From Euryarchaeota archaeon UBA202 (lineage in GTDB: Archaea; Thermoplasmatota; E2; UBA202), in contig DAQA01000029.1 of the NCBI GenBank assembly GCA_002502685.1, positions 9,776-73,775 of the forward strand: DNA of 64,000 bases. The letters are read 5' to 3'. Every line of letters begins with the position of its first letter. Position 1 is the first letter of the stretch. Below, piece after piece: positions 8,719 to 18,400 of this stretch. A program made the position numbers and the translations under genes. Below the pieces are notes generated by a model. It had not been told where the DNA came from. It did not search any database and worked only from the letters and a program-made list of their open reading frames with translations.

Positions 8719-9987
8719 TTATTTATATTTCAAGTTTAAAATCATATCCACAATAAACCCTATTATAATCAGGAGTAAGCCCAAGGCAAGAACATTATAG
8801 GTAAGATTTGCTATCATGAATATTGATGTTACCATTCCAAAAAAAGGAATCACCGGGAATCTTCCCACATGGAGAGGAACCTTGAATCCTGTTGTTATCG
8901 GTTTTTTATAGCGGAAGTAAATAACAGAAGCGTTTATTGCAATAAAAACAGCAAAAATGGTGAAATTTGTTAAATTCGCAATCGTTTTCAAATCTCCAAG
9001 GAATAAAAAAGGCATTGCTGCAACAACAATGCTAATGATGGCAACCCAGGGGGTACGAAATCGTTTCCCTACCATGGTGAACACCTTTGGAATCGCTTCT
9101 TGCTGTGCAATGCCATATATTAATCGTGAGCCGGTCAAGAGCATCATGAGGGCCGTATTGAATGTAGAGAACAAGGCGATAACTGAAAGGATGCGAAAAC
9201 TTTGTTCACCTAAAACCCGCTCAGCTACCAATGCCAATGGTGCCTGTGCAGTTGACAGATCCTCCCAGGGGACAACACTAACAGCCGAGATGCCGACGAG
9301 GATGTAAATGATAGTAGTGATAATCATGGAATACATGATTGCTTTGGGAATGTTTTTCTCTGGGTTTTTTGTTTCCTCTGCTAAACGGGTTATGCCTTCA
9401 AAACCCAGGTATCCAAAGAAAATCAGGACCCCTGCCTCGATAACCCCTTTCATTCCCTGTGCCGCTTCAAGATAGTTTACTGAGCCCATATAGGGTAAAC
9501 CAACAAAGATCACAACCACTAATCCTGCTATTTCGATAGCCGTGAACAAGATGGTGATTTTCGCTGTTTCCTGTACGCCAATAATAAGAATAATTTCTAT
9601 GATGACTAACATAACCAGAGCGATGAGGATGATAGGTGTGTTAAAGATCGCAGAGAAATACTGTGCAAACCCCATCGCAACTGTTGCGCCTCCTATCACG
9701 CTCCCAGCTAGAAGAAGCCATGAAACAAGCCACGCCGCTCTATGGCCAAAAGAGTTTTCAACATAGACATATTCCGCGCCTGCCTTGGGGAATCTGGAAG
9801 AAAGCTCTGCGTAGCTAAACGCGGTGAGTAGAGCAACAACGGCTGCAATAATAAATGATAACCATATATAGTTCCCGCTCAATCCAGCTGCTTCACCAAG
9901 AATAACATAGATACCGGCACCCAATATGATGCCTACGCTCATGAGTGTGAGCTCCCATAGAGATAAAGTGCGTTCCAATTCAACCAT
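8719..9987 (-). CDS. APC-superfamily amino-acid permease
   Basis: The protein has 422 residues and about 12 hydrophobic segments. The N-terminal motif SVGIILGAGIYVILGEAAG is the TM1 substrate/sodium-site signature of the amino acid-polyamine-organocation family. The TM2-TM3 region (AFSYAELSSRFPKAGAEYVY) and the GFEGITRLAEETKNPEKNIPKAI loop are also typical. It would import, or exchange, amino acids or amines across the cytoplasmic membrane; the substrate cannot be read from the sequence. It is a monocistronic minus-strand gene flanked by long intergenic regions. In a protease-rich window, uptake of peptide-breakdown products is a reasonable inference. Length and topology are complete. Confidence 0.9.
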   Translation of the reverse strand: MVELERTLSLWELTLMSVGIILGAGIYVILGEAAGLSGNYIWLSFIIAAVVALLTAFSYAELSSRFPKAGAEYVYVENSFGHRAAWLVSWLLLAGSVIGGATVAMGFAQYFSAIFNTPIILIALVMLVIIEIILIIGVQETAKITILFTAIEIAGLVVVIFVGLPYMGSVNYLEAAQGMKGVIEAGVLIFFGYLGFEGITRLAEETKNPEKNIPKAIMYSMIITTIIYILVGISAVSVVPWEDLSTAQAPLALVAERVLGEQSFRILSVIALFSTFNTALMMLLTGSRLIYGIAQQEAIPKVFTMVGKRFRTPWVAIISIVVAAMPFLFLGDLKTIANLTNFTIFAVFIAINASVIYFRYKKPITTGFKVPLHVGRFPVIPFFGMVTSIFMIANLTYNVLALGLLLIIIGFIVDMILNLKYK

Positions 9988-10711
9988 CTAGTCATGGAAA
10001 TTGAATTTTGTTTTTAACAGTATCGTCGTGTTTTCCTTAGGGATTGCCTCTATTGGTGCTAGATACTAGTTTAAAAGGCGCCTGTAAAAAGATGAAAAAA
10101 TAATTCCCTAAGATTTTATCTTTGTTTTTTCTAACAAGCGATTGGTATGAAGACTATGCTTTTTGTAGCAATTTCTACTGTAACACCTATGTTTGGAGAA
10201 GCACGAACAAGTCAAGCCCAGAACGATACCTAGGAAGTCGCATATATCCAGGAAATTCCATCTAAACACAACACTATAAACAGGTGAGGAAGTATGGGAA
10301 ATAATTGGATATACCTTTTTCGTTTTATTTTTTTTCCAAAAAACAGGAAAGGTAAACTTTTCTCTAGGGTTAAGATTCGGGCTGTGATAAAAATCATGAA
10401 GGAAAATGGCATACTAAGGCAAGAAGTCATGTGTACACAGTAGCATAGGCAATATGGATTTTTGTAGAAAATAAAAAATCATATCCAGTTAGGCATATAA
10501 GGCAAGTTAGATTAGGGTATTCGCTATCGCTGGGGTATCATTTATAAACATCATTTTAATTACAAGCTAAGAGGTTAATAATGGGAGATAATGATATACA
10601 AATGACACGGGGTGAAATAAACTTTAATGATAGGTCCATGGTATGTTATGGGATGATAAAAAAAAATAGGATTAATGTACTTAACACCTAAAACGAGATA
10701 GAAGTGAAAAA
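9988..10711. other. Long intergenic region upstream of thiD
   Basis: Mostly non-coding. A TATA-like TTTATAAAC lies at about 10541-10549, ahead of a short 36-codon frame at 10581 and of the thiD fusion at 10712. Several very short frames begin with basic-hydrophobic starts (for example at 10147, 28 codons) and may be remnants of secreted genes. Only the 49-codon frame at 10294 has a clear ribosome site. Confidence 0.35.
10294..10443 (+). CDS. Possible small basic protein, 49 aa
   Basis: ATG 10294 is preceded by GGTGAGG at 10283-10289 (4-nt spacing). The frame ends at TAG 10441-10443. The product is basic, with a hydrophobic start (MGNNWIYLFRFIFF) and a Lys/Arg-rich middle (KIRAVIKIMKENGIL). 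No homologue is recognised, and the antisense strand is also open, so this is a weak call. Confidence 0.3.
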   Translation: MGNNWIYLFRFIFFPKNRKGKLFSRVKIRAVIKIMKENGILRQEVMCTQ

Positions 10712-12178
10712 ATGAATTATAAAGGCAAAGCACTAACTATTGCAGGGTCTGATTCTGGAGGAGGAGCAGGTATACAAGCTGATTTAAAAACCTTTCACTC
10801 CTTTGGCATCTTTGGGATGTCAGTACTAACCTCCGTAACGGCACAAAATACTTTGGGTGTACATGCCATCTATGACCTTCCCGCTAGCATCATTGCCGCC
10901 CAGATTGATGCAGTCATGGAAGATATTGAGGTTGATGCTGTAAAGACAGGGATGATCTCCACTACAGAGATAATAGAGACGATTGTGGACAGAATAAAAA
11001 AATATGAGATAAACCAGCTGATAGTAGATCCTGTCATGGTGGCTAAAAGTGGTGATCGGCTCCTCAGGAAGGATGCAAAAACATCACTTGTAAAGAATCT
11101 GTTGCCTCTGTCTTTCCTGATCACTCCCAATGTACCCGAGGCGGAAATAATCAGCGGCACCAAAATCGTAAGTATGGAAGATGCCAAGAAAGCAGCCAAG
11201 ATCATCCAGGCACTAGGACCTACTTTTGTGCTTCTAAAAGGAGGTCATCTCTATGAAGAAAACGCCATTGATATCTTGTTTGACGGAAATACATATAAAT
11301 ATTTTAAAGCGGAGAGAATTGATACAGCAAACACACACGGAACAGGTTGTACATTATCTGCCTCTATCACCGCTTGTTTATCCAAGGGAATGAATGTCCA
11401 TGATGCCATCAAGGTTGCAAAGGATTATATTACTCGAGCCATACAATATGCCCCTGATAATATTGGGAAAGGAAGTGGGCCTCTTTATCACAAGATAAAA
11501 CCACTTGAAATATCTGCTTTTGGAGAAGCAGCTGCGGACTTTGATGTCTGGTTTGACAAAAACAAAATTATTTTCGAATCAGAGCTCCTTGCCGAAAAAC
11601 AACTACTCCCTAATCCTGAAAATACCGTGAGCATAGGAGTGGGAAGCGGCCTGTTTGCTTCTCAAATAGGCATCAAATATGGTGTTGAGCCAGCAGAAGA
11701 TATGGCCAAACTAGCACGAAAAAGAGGAATCAAAGTGAAAACAGGAATCGCAGAAGAAGTACCTTATCCTGATAAGCAGTTTGATACAGTACTGCTCAGC
11801 ACGGTGTTGAGCTATGTAAAGGATGCCCAAAAAGCTGTCAATGAAGCATATCGGATTCTGAAGCCGGGAGGTCATGTTGTCATTTCTTTTTTAGCTGGTG
11901 AAGGATCCTATGCCATGCTCTATGAACTTGCGCATCTCCGGGGTAGGCATGATTCTGAAATATCGCCGCCGCATCCCTATCCTCTGCCTTTTATCAGAGG
12001 GGCAAACTGGTTGACAACAGATCGAGTTACTGCTCTCTTGCAGAATGCTGGTTTCACTGACTTGTGCTATGTGCAAACCCTGCGTCGTCATCCGAAATAC
12101 TCCAATGAAAAAGTAGAAACACCTGTAGAAGGTTATAAAGAGGGTGATTTTATTGTTGTTCAGGGGAAGAAACCGTGA
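10712..12178 (+). CDS. thiD: HMP/HMP-phosphate kinase (ThiD) fused to a class I SAM methyltransferase
   Basis: Residues 1-265 are a full ThiD domain, which makes 4-amino-5-hydroxymethyl-2-methylpyrimidine diphosphate for thiamine synthesis. It shows the N-terminal TIAGSDSGGGAGIQADLKTF, the substrate-loop VKTGM, and the HGTGCTLSASI anion hole with the catalytic Cys. Residues from about 270 to 488 form a SAM-dependent methyltransferase: a motif I variant VSIGVGSGLFAS, VEPAEDMAKLA, a post-I stretch, and the EAYRILKPGGHVVISF motif typical of the UbiE/Methyltransf_11 group. ThiD is normally alone or fused to ThiE, ThiN or TenA. The 3' end overlaps tenA by 4 nt, supporting a thiamine-salvage role. 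The methyl acceptor is unknown. Confidence 0.85.
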   Translation: MNYKGKALTIAGSDSGGGAGIQADLKTFHSFGIFGMSVLTSVTAQNTLGVHAIYDLPASIIAAQIDAVMEDIEVDAVKTGMISTTEIIETIVDRIKKYEINQLIVDPVMVAKSGDRLLRKDAKTSLVKNLLPLSFLITPNVPEAEIISGTKIVSMEDAKKAAKIIQALGPTFVLLKGGHLYEENAIDILFDGNTYKYFKAERIDTANTHGTGCTLSASITACLSKGMNVHDAIKVAKDYITRAIQYAPDNIGKGSGPLYHKIKPLEISAFGEAAADFDVWFDKNKIIFESELLAEKQLLPNPENTVSIGVGSGLFASQIGIKYGVEPAEDMAKLARKRGIKVKTGIAEEVPYPDKQFDTVLLSTVLSYVKDAQKAVNEAYRILKPGGHVVISFLAGEGSYAMLYELAHLRGRHDSEISPPHPYPLPFIRGANWLTTDRVTALLQNAGFTDLCYVQTLRRHPKYSNEKVETPVEGYKEGDFIVVQGKKP

Positions 12179-12834
12179 AGGTGACTGATTGCCTTAGAAG
12201 GGATGCTGACGTCATATGGCAGCATCTTGTTAGGCATCCTTTTGTAGTTGAATTATACAGTGGTGATTTGCCCCTGGATAAGTTTAAATTCTATATTCTT
12301 CATGACTATTACTATCTTACCACGGCGATGAAAAATTTTAGTCTCTTGGCTGCCAAAGCCCCTACAGTAGAGGATCTGAGAGATATCCTTGATATACTCC
12401 GTTTGGAGGCAGAGAGTGAATACGAAGGATACAAAAAATTTCTGTATCGCCTTGGATATTCGATACCGGAAGCTGTAAAACAAGAACCCATTCCAATTAG
12501 TATTTCCTATGGCAGTTTTCTTCTTTCAACAAGCACTCTGAAATCATATCCGGAGGCTATAACCGCGGTGCTTCCTTGCTTTTGGTCCTATGCCGAAATT
12601 GCGGATTATCATGGTGATAAGCTACATGACAATAAAAACCAGTTGTACACAGATTGGGCCAAAGTTTATGGAACGGATTCCTATCGGGATTTGGTTGGAA
12701 AGATTAAACAATTGGTGAACCGTGTTGATGAAACCTGTCCTTATGATAAACTCTTGAGGATATTTACCCAAGCAAGCAGATATGAATACTTGTTTTGGAA
12801 TGCAGTATATACCCAAGAGCAGTGGCCTATATAA
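12175..12834 (+). CDS. tenA: TenA-family thiaminase II / aminopyrimidine aminohydrolase
   Basis: GTG 12175 overlaps the stop of the thiD fusion (GTGA), so the two are translationally coupled. The product has 219 residues, the usual TenA length, and the all-helical TenA/THI-4 pattern. It includes the conserved Cys in AVLPCFWSYAEIA, the catalytic thiol in TenA_C enzymes. TenA converts base-degraded thiamine (aminomethyl-pyrimidine) to the hydroxymethyl-pyrimidine that ThiD phosphorylates, so the pair forms a salvage route. A substrate other than aminopyrimidine is possible. Confidence 0.85.
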   Translation: MKVTDCLRRDADVIWQHLVRHPFVVELYSGDLPLDKFKFYILHDYYYLTTAMKNFSLLAAKAPTVEDLRDILDILRLEAESEYEGYKKFLYRLGYSIPEAVKQEPIPISISYGSFLLSTSTLKSYPEAITAVLPCFWSYAEIADYHGDKLHDNKNQLYTDWAKVYGTDSYRDLVGKIKQLVNRVDETCPYDKLLRIFTQASRYEYLFWNAVYTQEQWPI

Positions 12835-13073
12835 GCAGTAACTAAATCAAGAGGACAAATGAGATATTCCATATGCCTCCTAGTGTTCCCAATGTCTTGG
12901 CCACAAGCAACACTGGACTAAACACTATTCACCTCTGGCACTCCATGTATTTCTGTATCTATGTATTTGGTTAAGAGAAATTGTGAATACTATCCGGTGG
13001 ATTTGAATGGATGTGGGTAAAAAATATATGAAGAAAATATTAATAAGTGCTCTCTAATGCATCACCAGGGATT

Positions 13074-14732
13074 ATGATAAATGATACAAAAAAGAAGGGG
13101 TGGTGTTTACTTGTCATTATTTCTTTGTTACTGGGGACAATGATAAGTTATGTTGGTGGAAATACTGTTTCTACATCCTTTATTCTTGATGATTACGACC
13201 CATTAGTTAACATTTGTGTTACCCTAATGATTAAGGCAATATGTTCTCTAGAGAGCAATGATACTTCTTCCTCAGACTTTTATGTTAAGGCAGGTATTAA
13301 TAATGAAAGCTTCACCAGCCCGATATGGCATAATAAAGACTATGTCTATCCAGATTGGCATGCCACGGTGGACGTTCCTGATGAAGTTGAATATGTAAAC
13401 ATAACAATTGAATTATGGGACCACAATGAGGGAAGAGATATCCTGTGCGATATTAATGGTAATCTTGGAAACCCTCTTAATTACCGGCATGTAAACCTTG
13501 TCTACAGTATCAAAACAGGATGTTGGGCAGGAGAGGATCACCTCGGTGACATGAGTGGATATGGCCGCTTAAATGGCTGTGGCGACGGAACTATCTACAA
13601 TACAGATAGAGATTGTGAATTATGGTTTTCCCTATACCAAAATGATTACGGCAACGACGGATTATCCTATTGGATGGAAATCATGGATTATGGAACAAAT
13701 CCTTCCATTGATAATACAGGGAAGGATTATGATGAGGATGGAATCCCCATAGAGTGGGAACATAAATGGGGATTTAATCCTGTTTCCTGGGATGATCACA
13801 TGCATCTTGATAGTGATAATGACAGTCTTACAAACACTGAAGAATATCTAACCCGGCGTTTTGGATCAGATCCTTTTAGGCGTGATTTGTTTTTGGAGCT
13901 TGATTTTATGAAAAATGAAAACAATCGCAGTGTAAATATTGTTTCACAAGATGCACTAGAACTTTTAAAAAACCCCTTCCATAGACGAGATATACTCTTT
14001 TTTATTATGATCGATGGGTTTTTTCCCTTTGATGATTTTACTGACCAAGAAGCACTCCTGGATATTTATCAAACATTTTTCCTCACTGATGAGGAAAACA
14101 TGTGGAAAAGAAGTGTTTTTCATTATGGCATCTTTGCTTATGATTGCATTCCCACAGGCTATTCATATGCTGGAGATGGACCAGTTTTTTGGGGATATGT
14201 CCCTGGCACCAATGGATTTATTGTCTCACAGACACAGATGGAAAAATATAATAGGTTACGTCCTGATTTAACCCTGGATTATTTCCATGCATCAGTAATC
14301 ATGCACGAAATAGGGCATCATTTTGGTATTAGATTTGGTAATCCCTATGGATGTGATAACCATTTTGGTAAGTATCCCTGGCAATTAAGCTACTGGATTT
14401 TTGGCACCTATAAAAGTATCATGAACTATAGATACACCTATCAAATCCTTGATTACTCAGACGGTTCACATGGAAAAAGAGATTTTGATGATTGGGGTTA
14501 CATGAATTTAAGCTATTTTGAAAAAAATACAAGTACCTGCACCTATGGTGATCAGTCACTAAAACTAAAGAACACCATCCAAGAGAACATTAGAAGTGAT
14601 GATATACCCTCTAGACAAGAGCCAATCAAGAAATACCTCGAACGGGAAATCATTGCAAAGACCCTTGAAACAATACGTACAGGATTAGACGAACAAAAAA
14701 CTACTAAGCATATTGACCCAGCGTATCACTGA
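13074..14732 (+). CDS. Secreted zinc metalloprotease (HEXXH) with calcium-type repeats
   Basis: ATG 13074 is preferred to GTG 13047 because the signal peptide (KKKGWCLLVIISLLLG) follows it directly. A C2-like domain (residues about 35-150) is followed by Asp-rich segments like thrombospondin type 3 or dockerin calcium loops (DYDEDGIPIEWEHKWGFNP; LDSDNDSLTNTEEY). The catalytic motif is HEIGHHFGI (residues 411-419), followed by SIMNYRYTY, a plausible metzincin Met-turn. It therefore looks like an extracellular metzincin-type peptidase. No C-terminal anchor is seen. A TATA-like AAAAATATATG lies near 13020-13030, and a strong hairpin follows the stop. Confidence 0.75.
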   Translation: MINDTKKKGWCLLVIISLLLGTMISYVGGNTVSTSFILDDYDPLVNICVTLMIKAICSLESNDTSSSDFYVKAGINNESFTSPIWHNKDYVYPDWHATVDVPDEVEYVNITIELWDHNEGRDILCDINGNLGNPLNYRHVNLVYSIKTGCWAGEDHLGDMSGYGRLNGCGDGTIYNTDRDCELWFSLYQNDYGNDGLSYWMEIMDYGTNPSIDNTGKDYDEDGIPIEWEHKWGFNPVSWDDHMHLDSDNDSLTNTEEYLTRRFGSDPFRRDLFLELDFMKNENNRSVNIVSQDALELLKNPFHRRDILFFIMIDGFFPFDDFTDQEALLDIYQTFFLTDEENMWKRSVFHYGIFAYDCIPTGYSYAGDGPVFWGYVPGTNGFIVSQTQMEKYNRLRPDLTLDYFHASVIMHEIGHHFGIRFGNPYGCDNHFGKYPWQLSYWIFGTYKSIMNYRYTYQILDYSDGSHGKRDFDDWGYMNLSYFEKNTSTCTYGDQSLKLKNTIQENIRSDDIPSRQEPIKKYLEREIIAKTLETIRTGLDEQKTTKHIDPAYH

Positions 14733-14741
14733 AGTATGCCG

Positions 14742-14766
14742 TTTTCCCCCTATTTTGGGGGGAAAA
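14742..14766 (+). terminator. Hairpin after the metalloprotease gene
   Basis: TTTTCCCCC (14742-14750) and GGGGGAAAA (14758-14766) form a 9-bp stem about 10 nt after the stop codon. It may terminate the protease transcript or protect its 3' end. The short string GCCGTTTTCC is repeated just beyond it at about 14781. Confidence 0.45.
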
Positions 14767-14836
14767 GAGCAAACTGTTTGCCGTTTTCCAAACAAAAAGA
14801 GCATAATTATTTATTCCCTAAAAGATTACAAACATC

Positions 14837-15382
14837 ATGGGTGAGAAAATCCTTCTAGATAGTGAAATCTTTAAGGCGTTAGCTTCTCAAACCCGTTTAG
14901 AAATTTTAAAAGAGCTGGATGAACGAAAGAAAACAGTGACCGAACTGTCACGGATCATGGACCTCAATAAGGCCACCATTTATGAACACCTTAACATCCT
15001 CCATATGGTGGGCTTGGTGTCAAAGATAGACTCATCAAACAAATGGGTGTACTATAAACTCACCTGGAGAGGCACAGATCTTCTCCACCCTGAAAAAAAA
15101 AGAATAGCTATCATTCTCTCCCTTGCTCTTTCCTTCCTCATCACAGGAATAATATCTTCCCTGGCATACATGAGGCAAGCTGCACAAAGTTACACCAACC
15201 TGGAATCACTTAAAACACCACTTGACAGTTATCCACTCAGCTCTTCCATCCTCCCCGGTATTAATAATCAGTATCTGGTGATTGGCATATTCATGTTTTC
15301 TCTCTTTTGTCTACTCTCCCTATCCAGCCTATGGCTATGGAAAACCAGGAAGTCACTTATACTACAAAGCCTAAACAGATAG
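14837..15382 (+). CDS. ArsR-like winged-helix regulator with two transmembrane segments
   Basis: Residues 1-85 are a canonical ArsR/HTH domain (IFKALASQTRLEILKELDE; ELSRIMDLNKATIYEHLNIL; wing YYKLTWRG). The C-terminal half has two hydrophobic helices (about 90-110 and 145-165) around an exported loop. DNA binding at the inner face with a membrane-embedded sensor region is inferred; such membrane-anchored ArsR-like regulators are common in Thermoplasmatota. It lies between the metalloprotease and the alpha-2-macroglobulin (convergent with the latter) and could regulate either. No metal-binding Cys pair is present in the DNA-binding domain. Confidence 0.75.
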   Translation: MGEKILLDSEIFKALASQTRLEILKELDERKKTVTELSRIMDLNKATIYEHLNILHMVGLVSKIDSSNKWVYYKLTWRGTDLLHPEKKRIAIILSLALSFLITGIISSLAYMRQAAQSYTNLESLKTPLDSYPLSSSILPGINNQYLVIGIFMFSLFCLLSLSSLWLWKTRKSLILQSLNR

Positions 15383-15432
15383 CTACTGCTTCTTTTACTA
15401 TATAGTCACTTGGGAATCTAGATTGCTGTATG

Positions 15433-18400
15433 CTAAGAGGATGATGTTATATCTACAGGTGGCGTCTCAGCAGTGATAGAGGGATTATACATATCATATG
15501 CCTTTACTCCCTGGATGGTTCCCTTAATGGGCTCGTTTGCTTCAAGCTGGTAATCAAAATGTACCCATTCCCCCCGTGCAAGACTTTCAATATATACCAC
15601 TGCCTGTCTTCCCCTTATCTCAAAATTATCAATCGTATCATTGCCCAATAATGCACTAAAATCTGTAGAAACAAAGGAGAAACCCACTGGAGCCCGAAGA
15701 TCAATAAGAACCATGCGGGCACTCTCCGCGCTTCCATTATACATTAAGTCCACATGGGCCCAGAGCATATCAGATACTTTAATTGATGTGGAATCATAGC
15801 TTACATTGATAATTAGTTCACGTGGTTTTTCTAGTGACACCAAATCCCAGGGGAGATATTGTTCAGAAAAGATTTGATAAAGGATGCTCCCATTTCCCTG
15901 TGCAGTAATCTCTATGGTGGCAACATCAGAAAGATAGGGACGTAAATCAATCAGGTATGTAACATCCTTGTTTTCGTCTGTCAGATCCAAAATGGCCACC
16001 GGTATATTATTGGCATAAATGTTGACCCGCATATCCTCGATTTCACCTGTTCCCTGTCCATTGAGAGCCTGTAAAGCAACAACTGTATCCTGGGTGGATG
16101 AAAACCCTCCCATTTGATTTCTATGGTTCAAAAGATAACTGACAGCCCCTTTGATTATTCCTTCAGATCCGCCATGCTTTTGAAGCGCCATAATAGCATA
16201 CGCAGTTGTTTCAATGGTATAGGTGCTCATTCCCCAAAATCGCGCTGTTTCAGTGTTTGAATACATATTATTTTCTGTTTCCCAATACATCGTTCCGTTG
16301 TCTTCATTTCGTAGCAAGAGTAGTTGACTGCAAATCCTGTCCTGCACACTCCTCTCCCCATTGGCGTCCTCTAGAACAATAAGTGCCAGGGCAAGGGTAT
16401 AGGGATCATTCCAATGCTCATCGATATTTTCTTTAATGTACCCTAACGATTTTTTAATATGACTATCACTTTCATATCCACTGTAGAGAAGTGATCGGGT
16501 GATATATGCCGTGGTCGCCACCTTTTTCATTTTAAGAATCGGATTAGTTGTTTCATATAATCCCCATTCAGGAAACCTATAGGATCCATCACTCATCTGT
16601 TGGTTGATGAGCCAGTTTTGCATGTCAGGGATAATTTTGTCATCAATGGTGAATCCTGTATTCTTGGCATCCTGAAATGTGAGAAGGCCCCATGAGGTTA
16701 ACCAGGGATGTGGACTCTCCTCATGGGGGAACCAGACAATACCCCGTCCATCCTTATCCCGGACAAGATACATAAATTCATGTTGTATCCCCTGGGTGAC
16801 CATGGTTTCACTTTCAAAGAGTTGATCGGTTGTGATCCCGTCTTTTTTTAAGAGATTTTGATAGGCAAGGATATCAATGGCAAGCAAGGACATGGATTGT
16901 TCTCCGCATCCTGAAACAAAATTAAGAAATCCCTCGGCGCCATCTAGTATCACAGATTCCATTCCCCCCTGGATTTTGATGAAGGCGTTTTCACTGTTGG
17001 ATATGCGTTCAGATGACAGGGGTATGATATGGGTCACTGTTTGGTTGTCTCTTAATTCACCATTTTCAATTTGTGTAATTGCTTTTCCATCCGGGTCTAT
17101 CCTTATTTGTTTCACTATGGCATCGCTGTCTTCATTGGAGAGGGCGGTTATGGTAATATTATGGCTGCCGACACTGATGGGTCGAATAGTAAAAGCGACA
17201 CCAGTGACACTATTTGGATGTATGGTAAGTGACTGCTTGCGTCTAGAGAGAAGATCATACCATTCGTCTTGTTCAATCTCCACTGTCACTGTACTTGTTG
17301 TGTTGCCATAATTGTACACCAGGATATTTAGGGGGAACTCGTCATTCCTGATTGCTGCCACGGGGATATCGGGCTCAACAAAAAATTGTTTAAAGACCCG
17401 TATTTCCTGGTTTCCTACACCGATTTGTGCATCCATTGTGGAGGCAATGGCTTCAATATTCCAGGTGGTAATTGAATCCGGGGTGATTAGGGTGATATTT
17501 GCATTGCCCTGTTCATCTGTTATAATGAGGGGTTTCCAGTACCATGTCTCGGGAAAGAAATGTCTTACACGTTCTGGGGAAGTATCTTGTGCGCCATTAC
17601 CCAATAAAATCGAATCCTTTACGAGGGCATCTTCCTCCCACCGACCCGTTATATTTACAAAAATATTTCCTCCTGGCCCATCATTTCTATCTACTAGTCC
17701 AATATCACCTCCCATCCCGTCTTCCGTATCACTTGGTAAGGCTTGGTTCATTACCATGAACATACCGACACCACAAATACAAAGACCCAGGGTTGCCAGG
17801 GTGGCAAACATTTTTGTGTTCCCAAACACTTTACCGGCAAAATAAGTGGTTATTACAACCGCACAGACAATAAAGGCAATAAGCAGGGTCATCCAATAGA
17901 CAAATATACTTTTTTCCTTGAATAATTGGGCATCCGCAAGGTATTTATCCGGGTTGCTAAGGACCATGTTTTCGTCTGTTTTAAAACTACTTTGGTCCAC
18001 AAGATAGGGTGTTTCTCCTAAGGAGAGGATCCTTGTGGTATTAGTAAAGACATATTCATGAATCTCATATGCGGGAGTGATAAATTCTTCCTCCAACTCA
18101 AAGTAAAGTTTTTCTAGACCCATAAAACGCTGGCTGACTTCAAAAACAGACTTGTCCACAATACTAATACCCATGGCGGCAACCACGGGGTGTGATCCAT
18201 CATCTACCTTGAACTGCAAGGTTATATTTTCGTGTGGTTCATACTCCTCCTGGGCAGTGTACACCTGCACATTTAAGGTATCTGGTGATATTACCCCTAT
18301 AACCGCGGTATCCCGTGCCACATTCAAATCTGGTTGTATCTTATAGGCTCGTATCTGGGTGAGAGGTATCATGTCAGGTGTCGCAATAATACTAAAATTT

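Noticed and set aside
10147..10233. 28-codon frame starting with a signal-like MKTMLFVAIS
   Set aside because: Too short, no ribosome site and no continuation in another frame; could be a remnant but cannot be supported.
13028..13057. Nine-codon frame MKKILISAL upstream of the metalloprotease
   Set aside because: Looks like a leader start, but the real signal peptide is in another frame from 13074; overlaps the likely TATA region.
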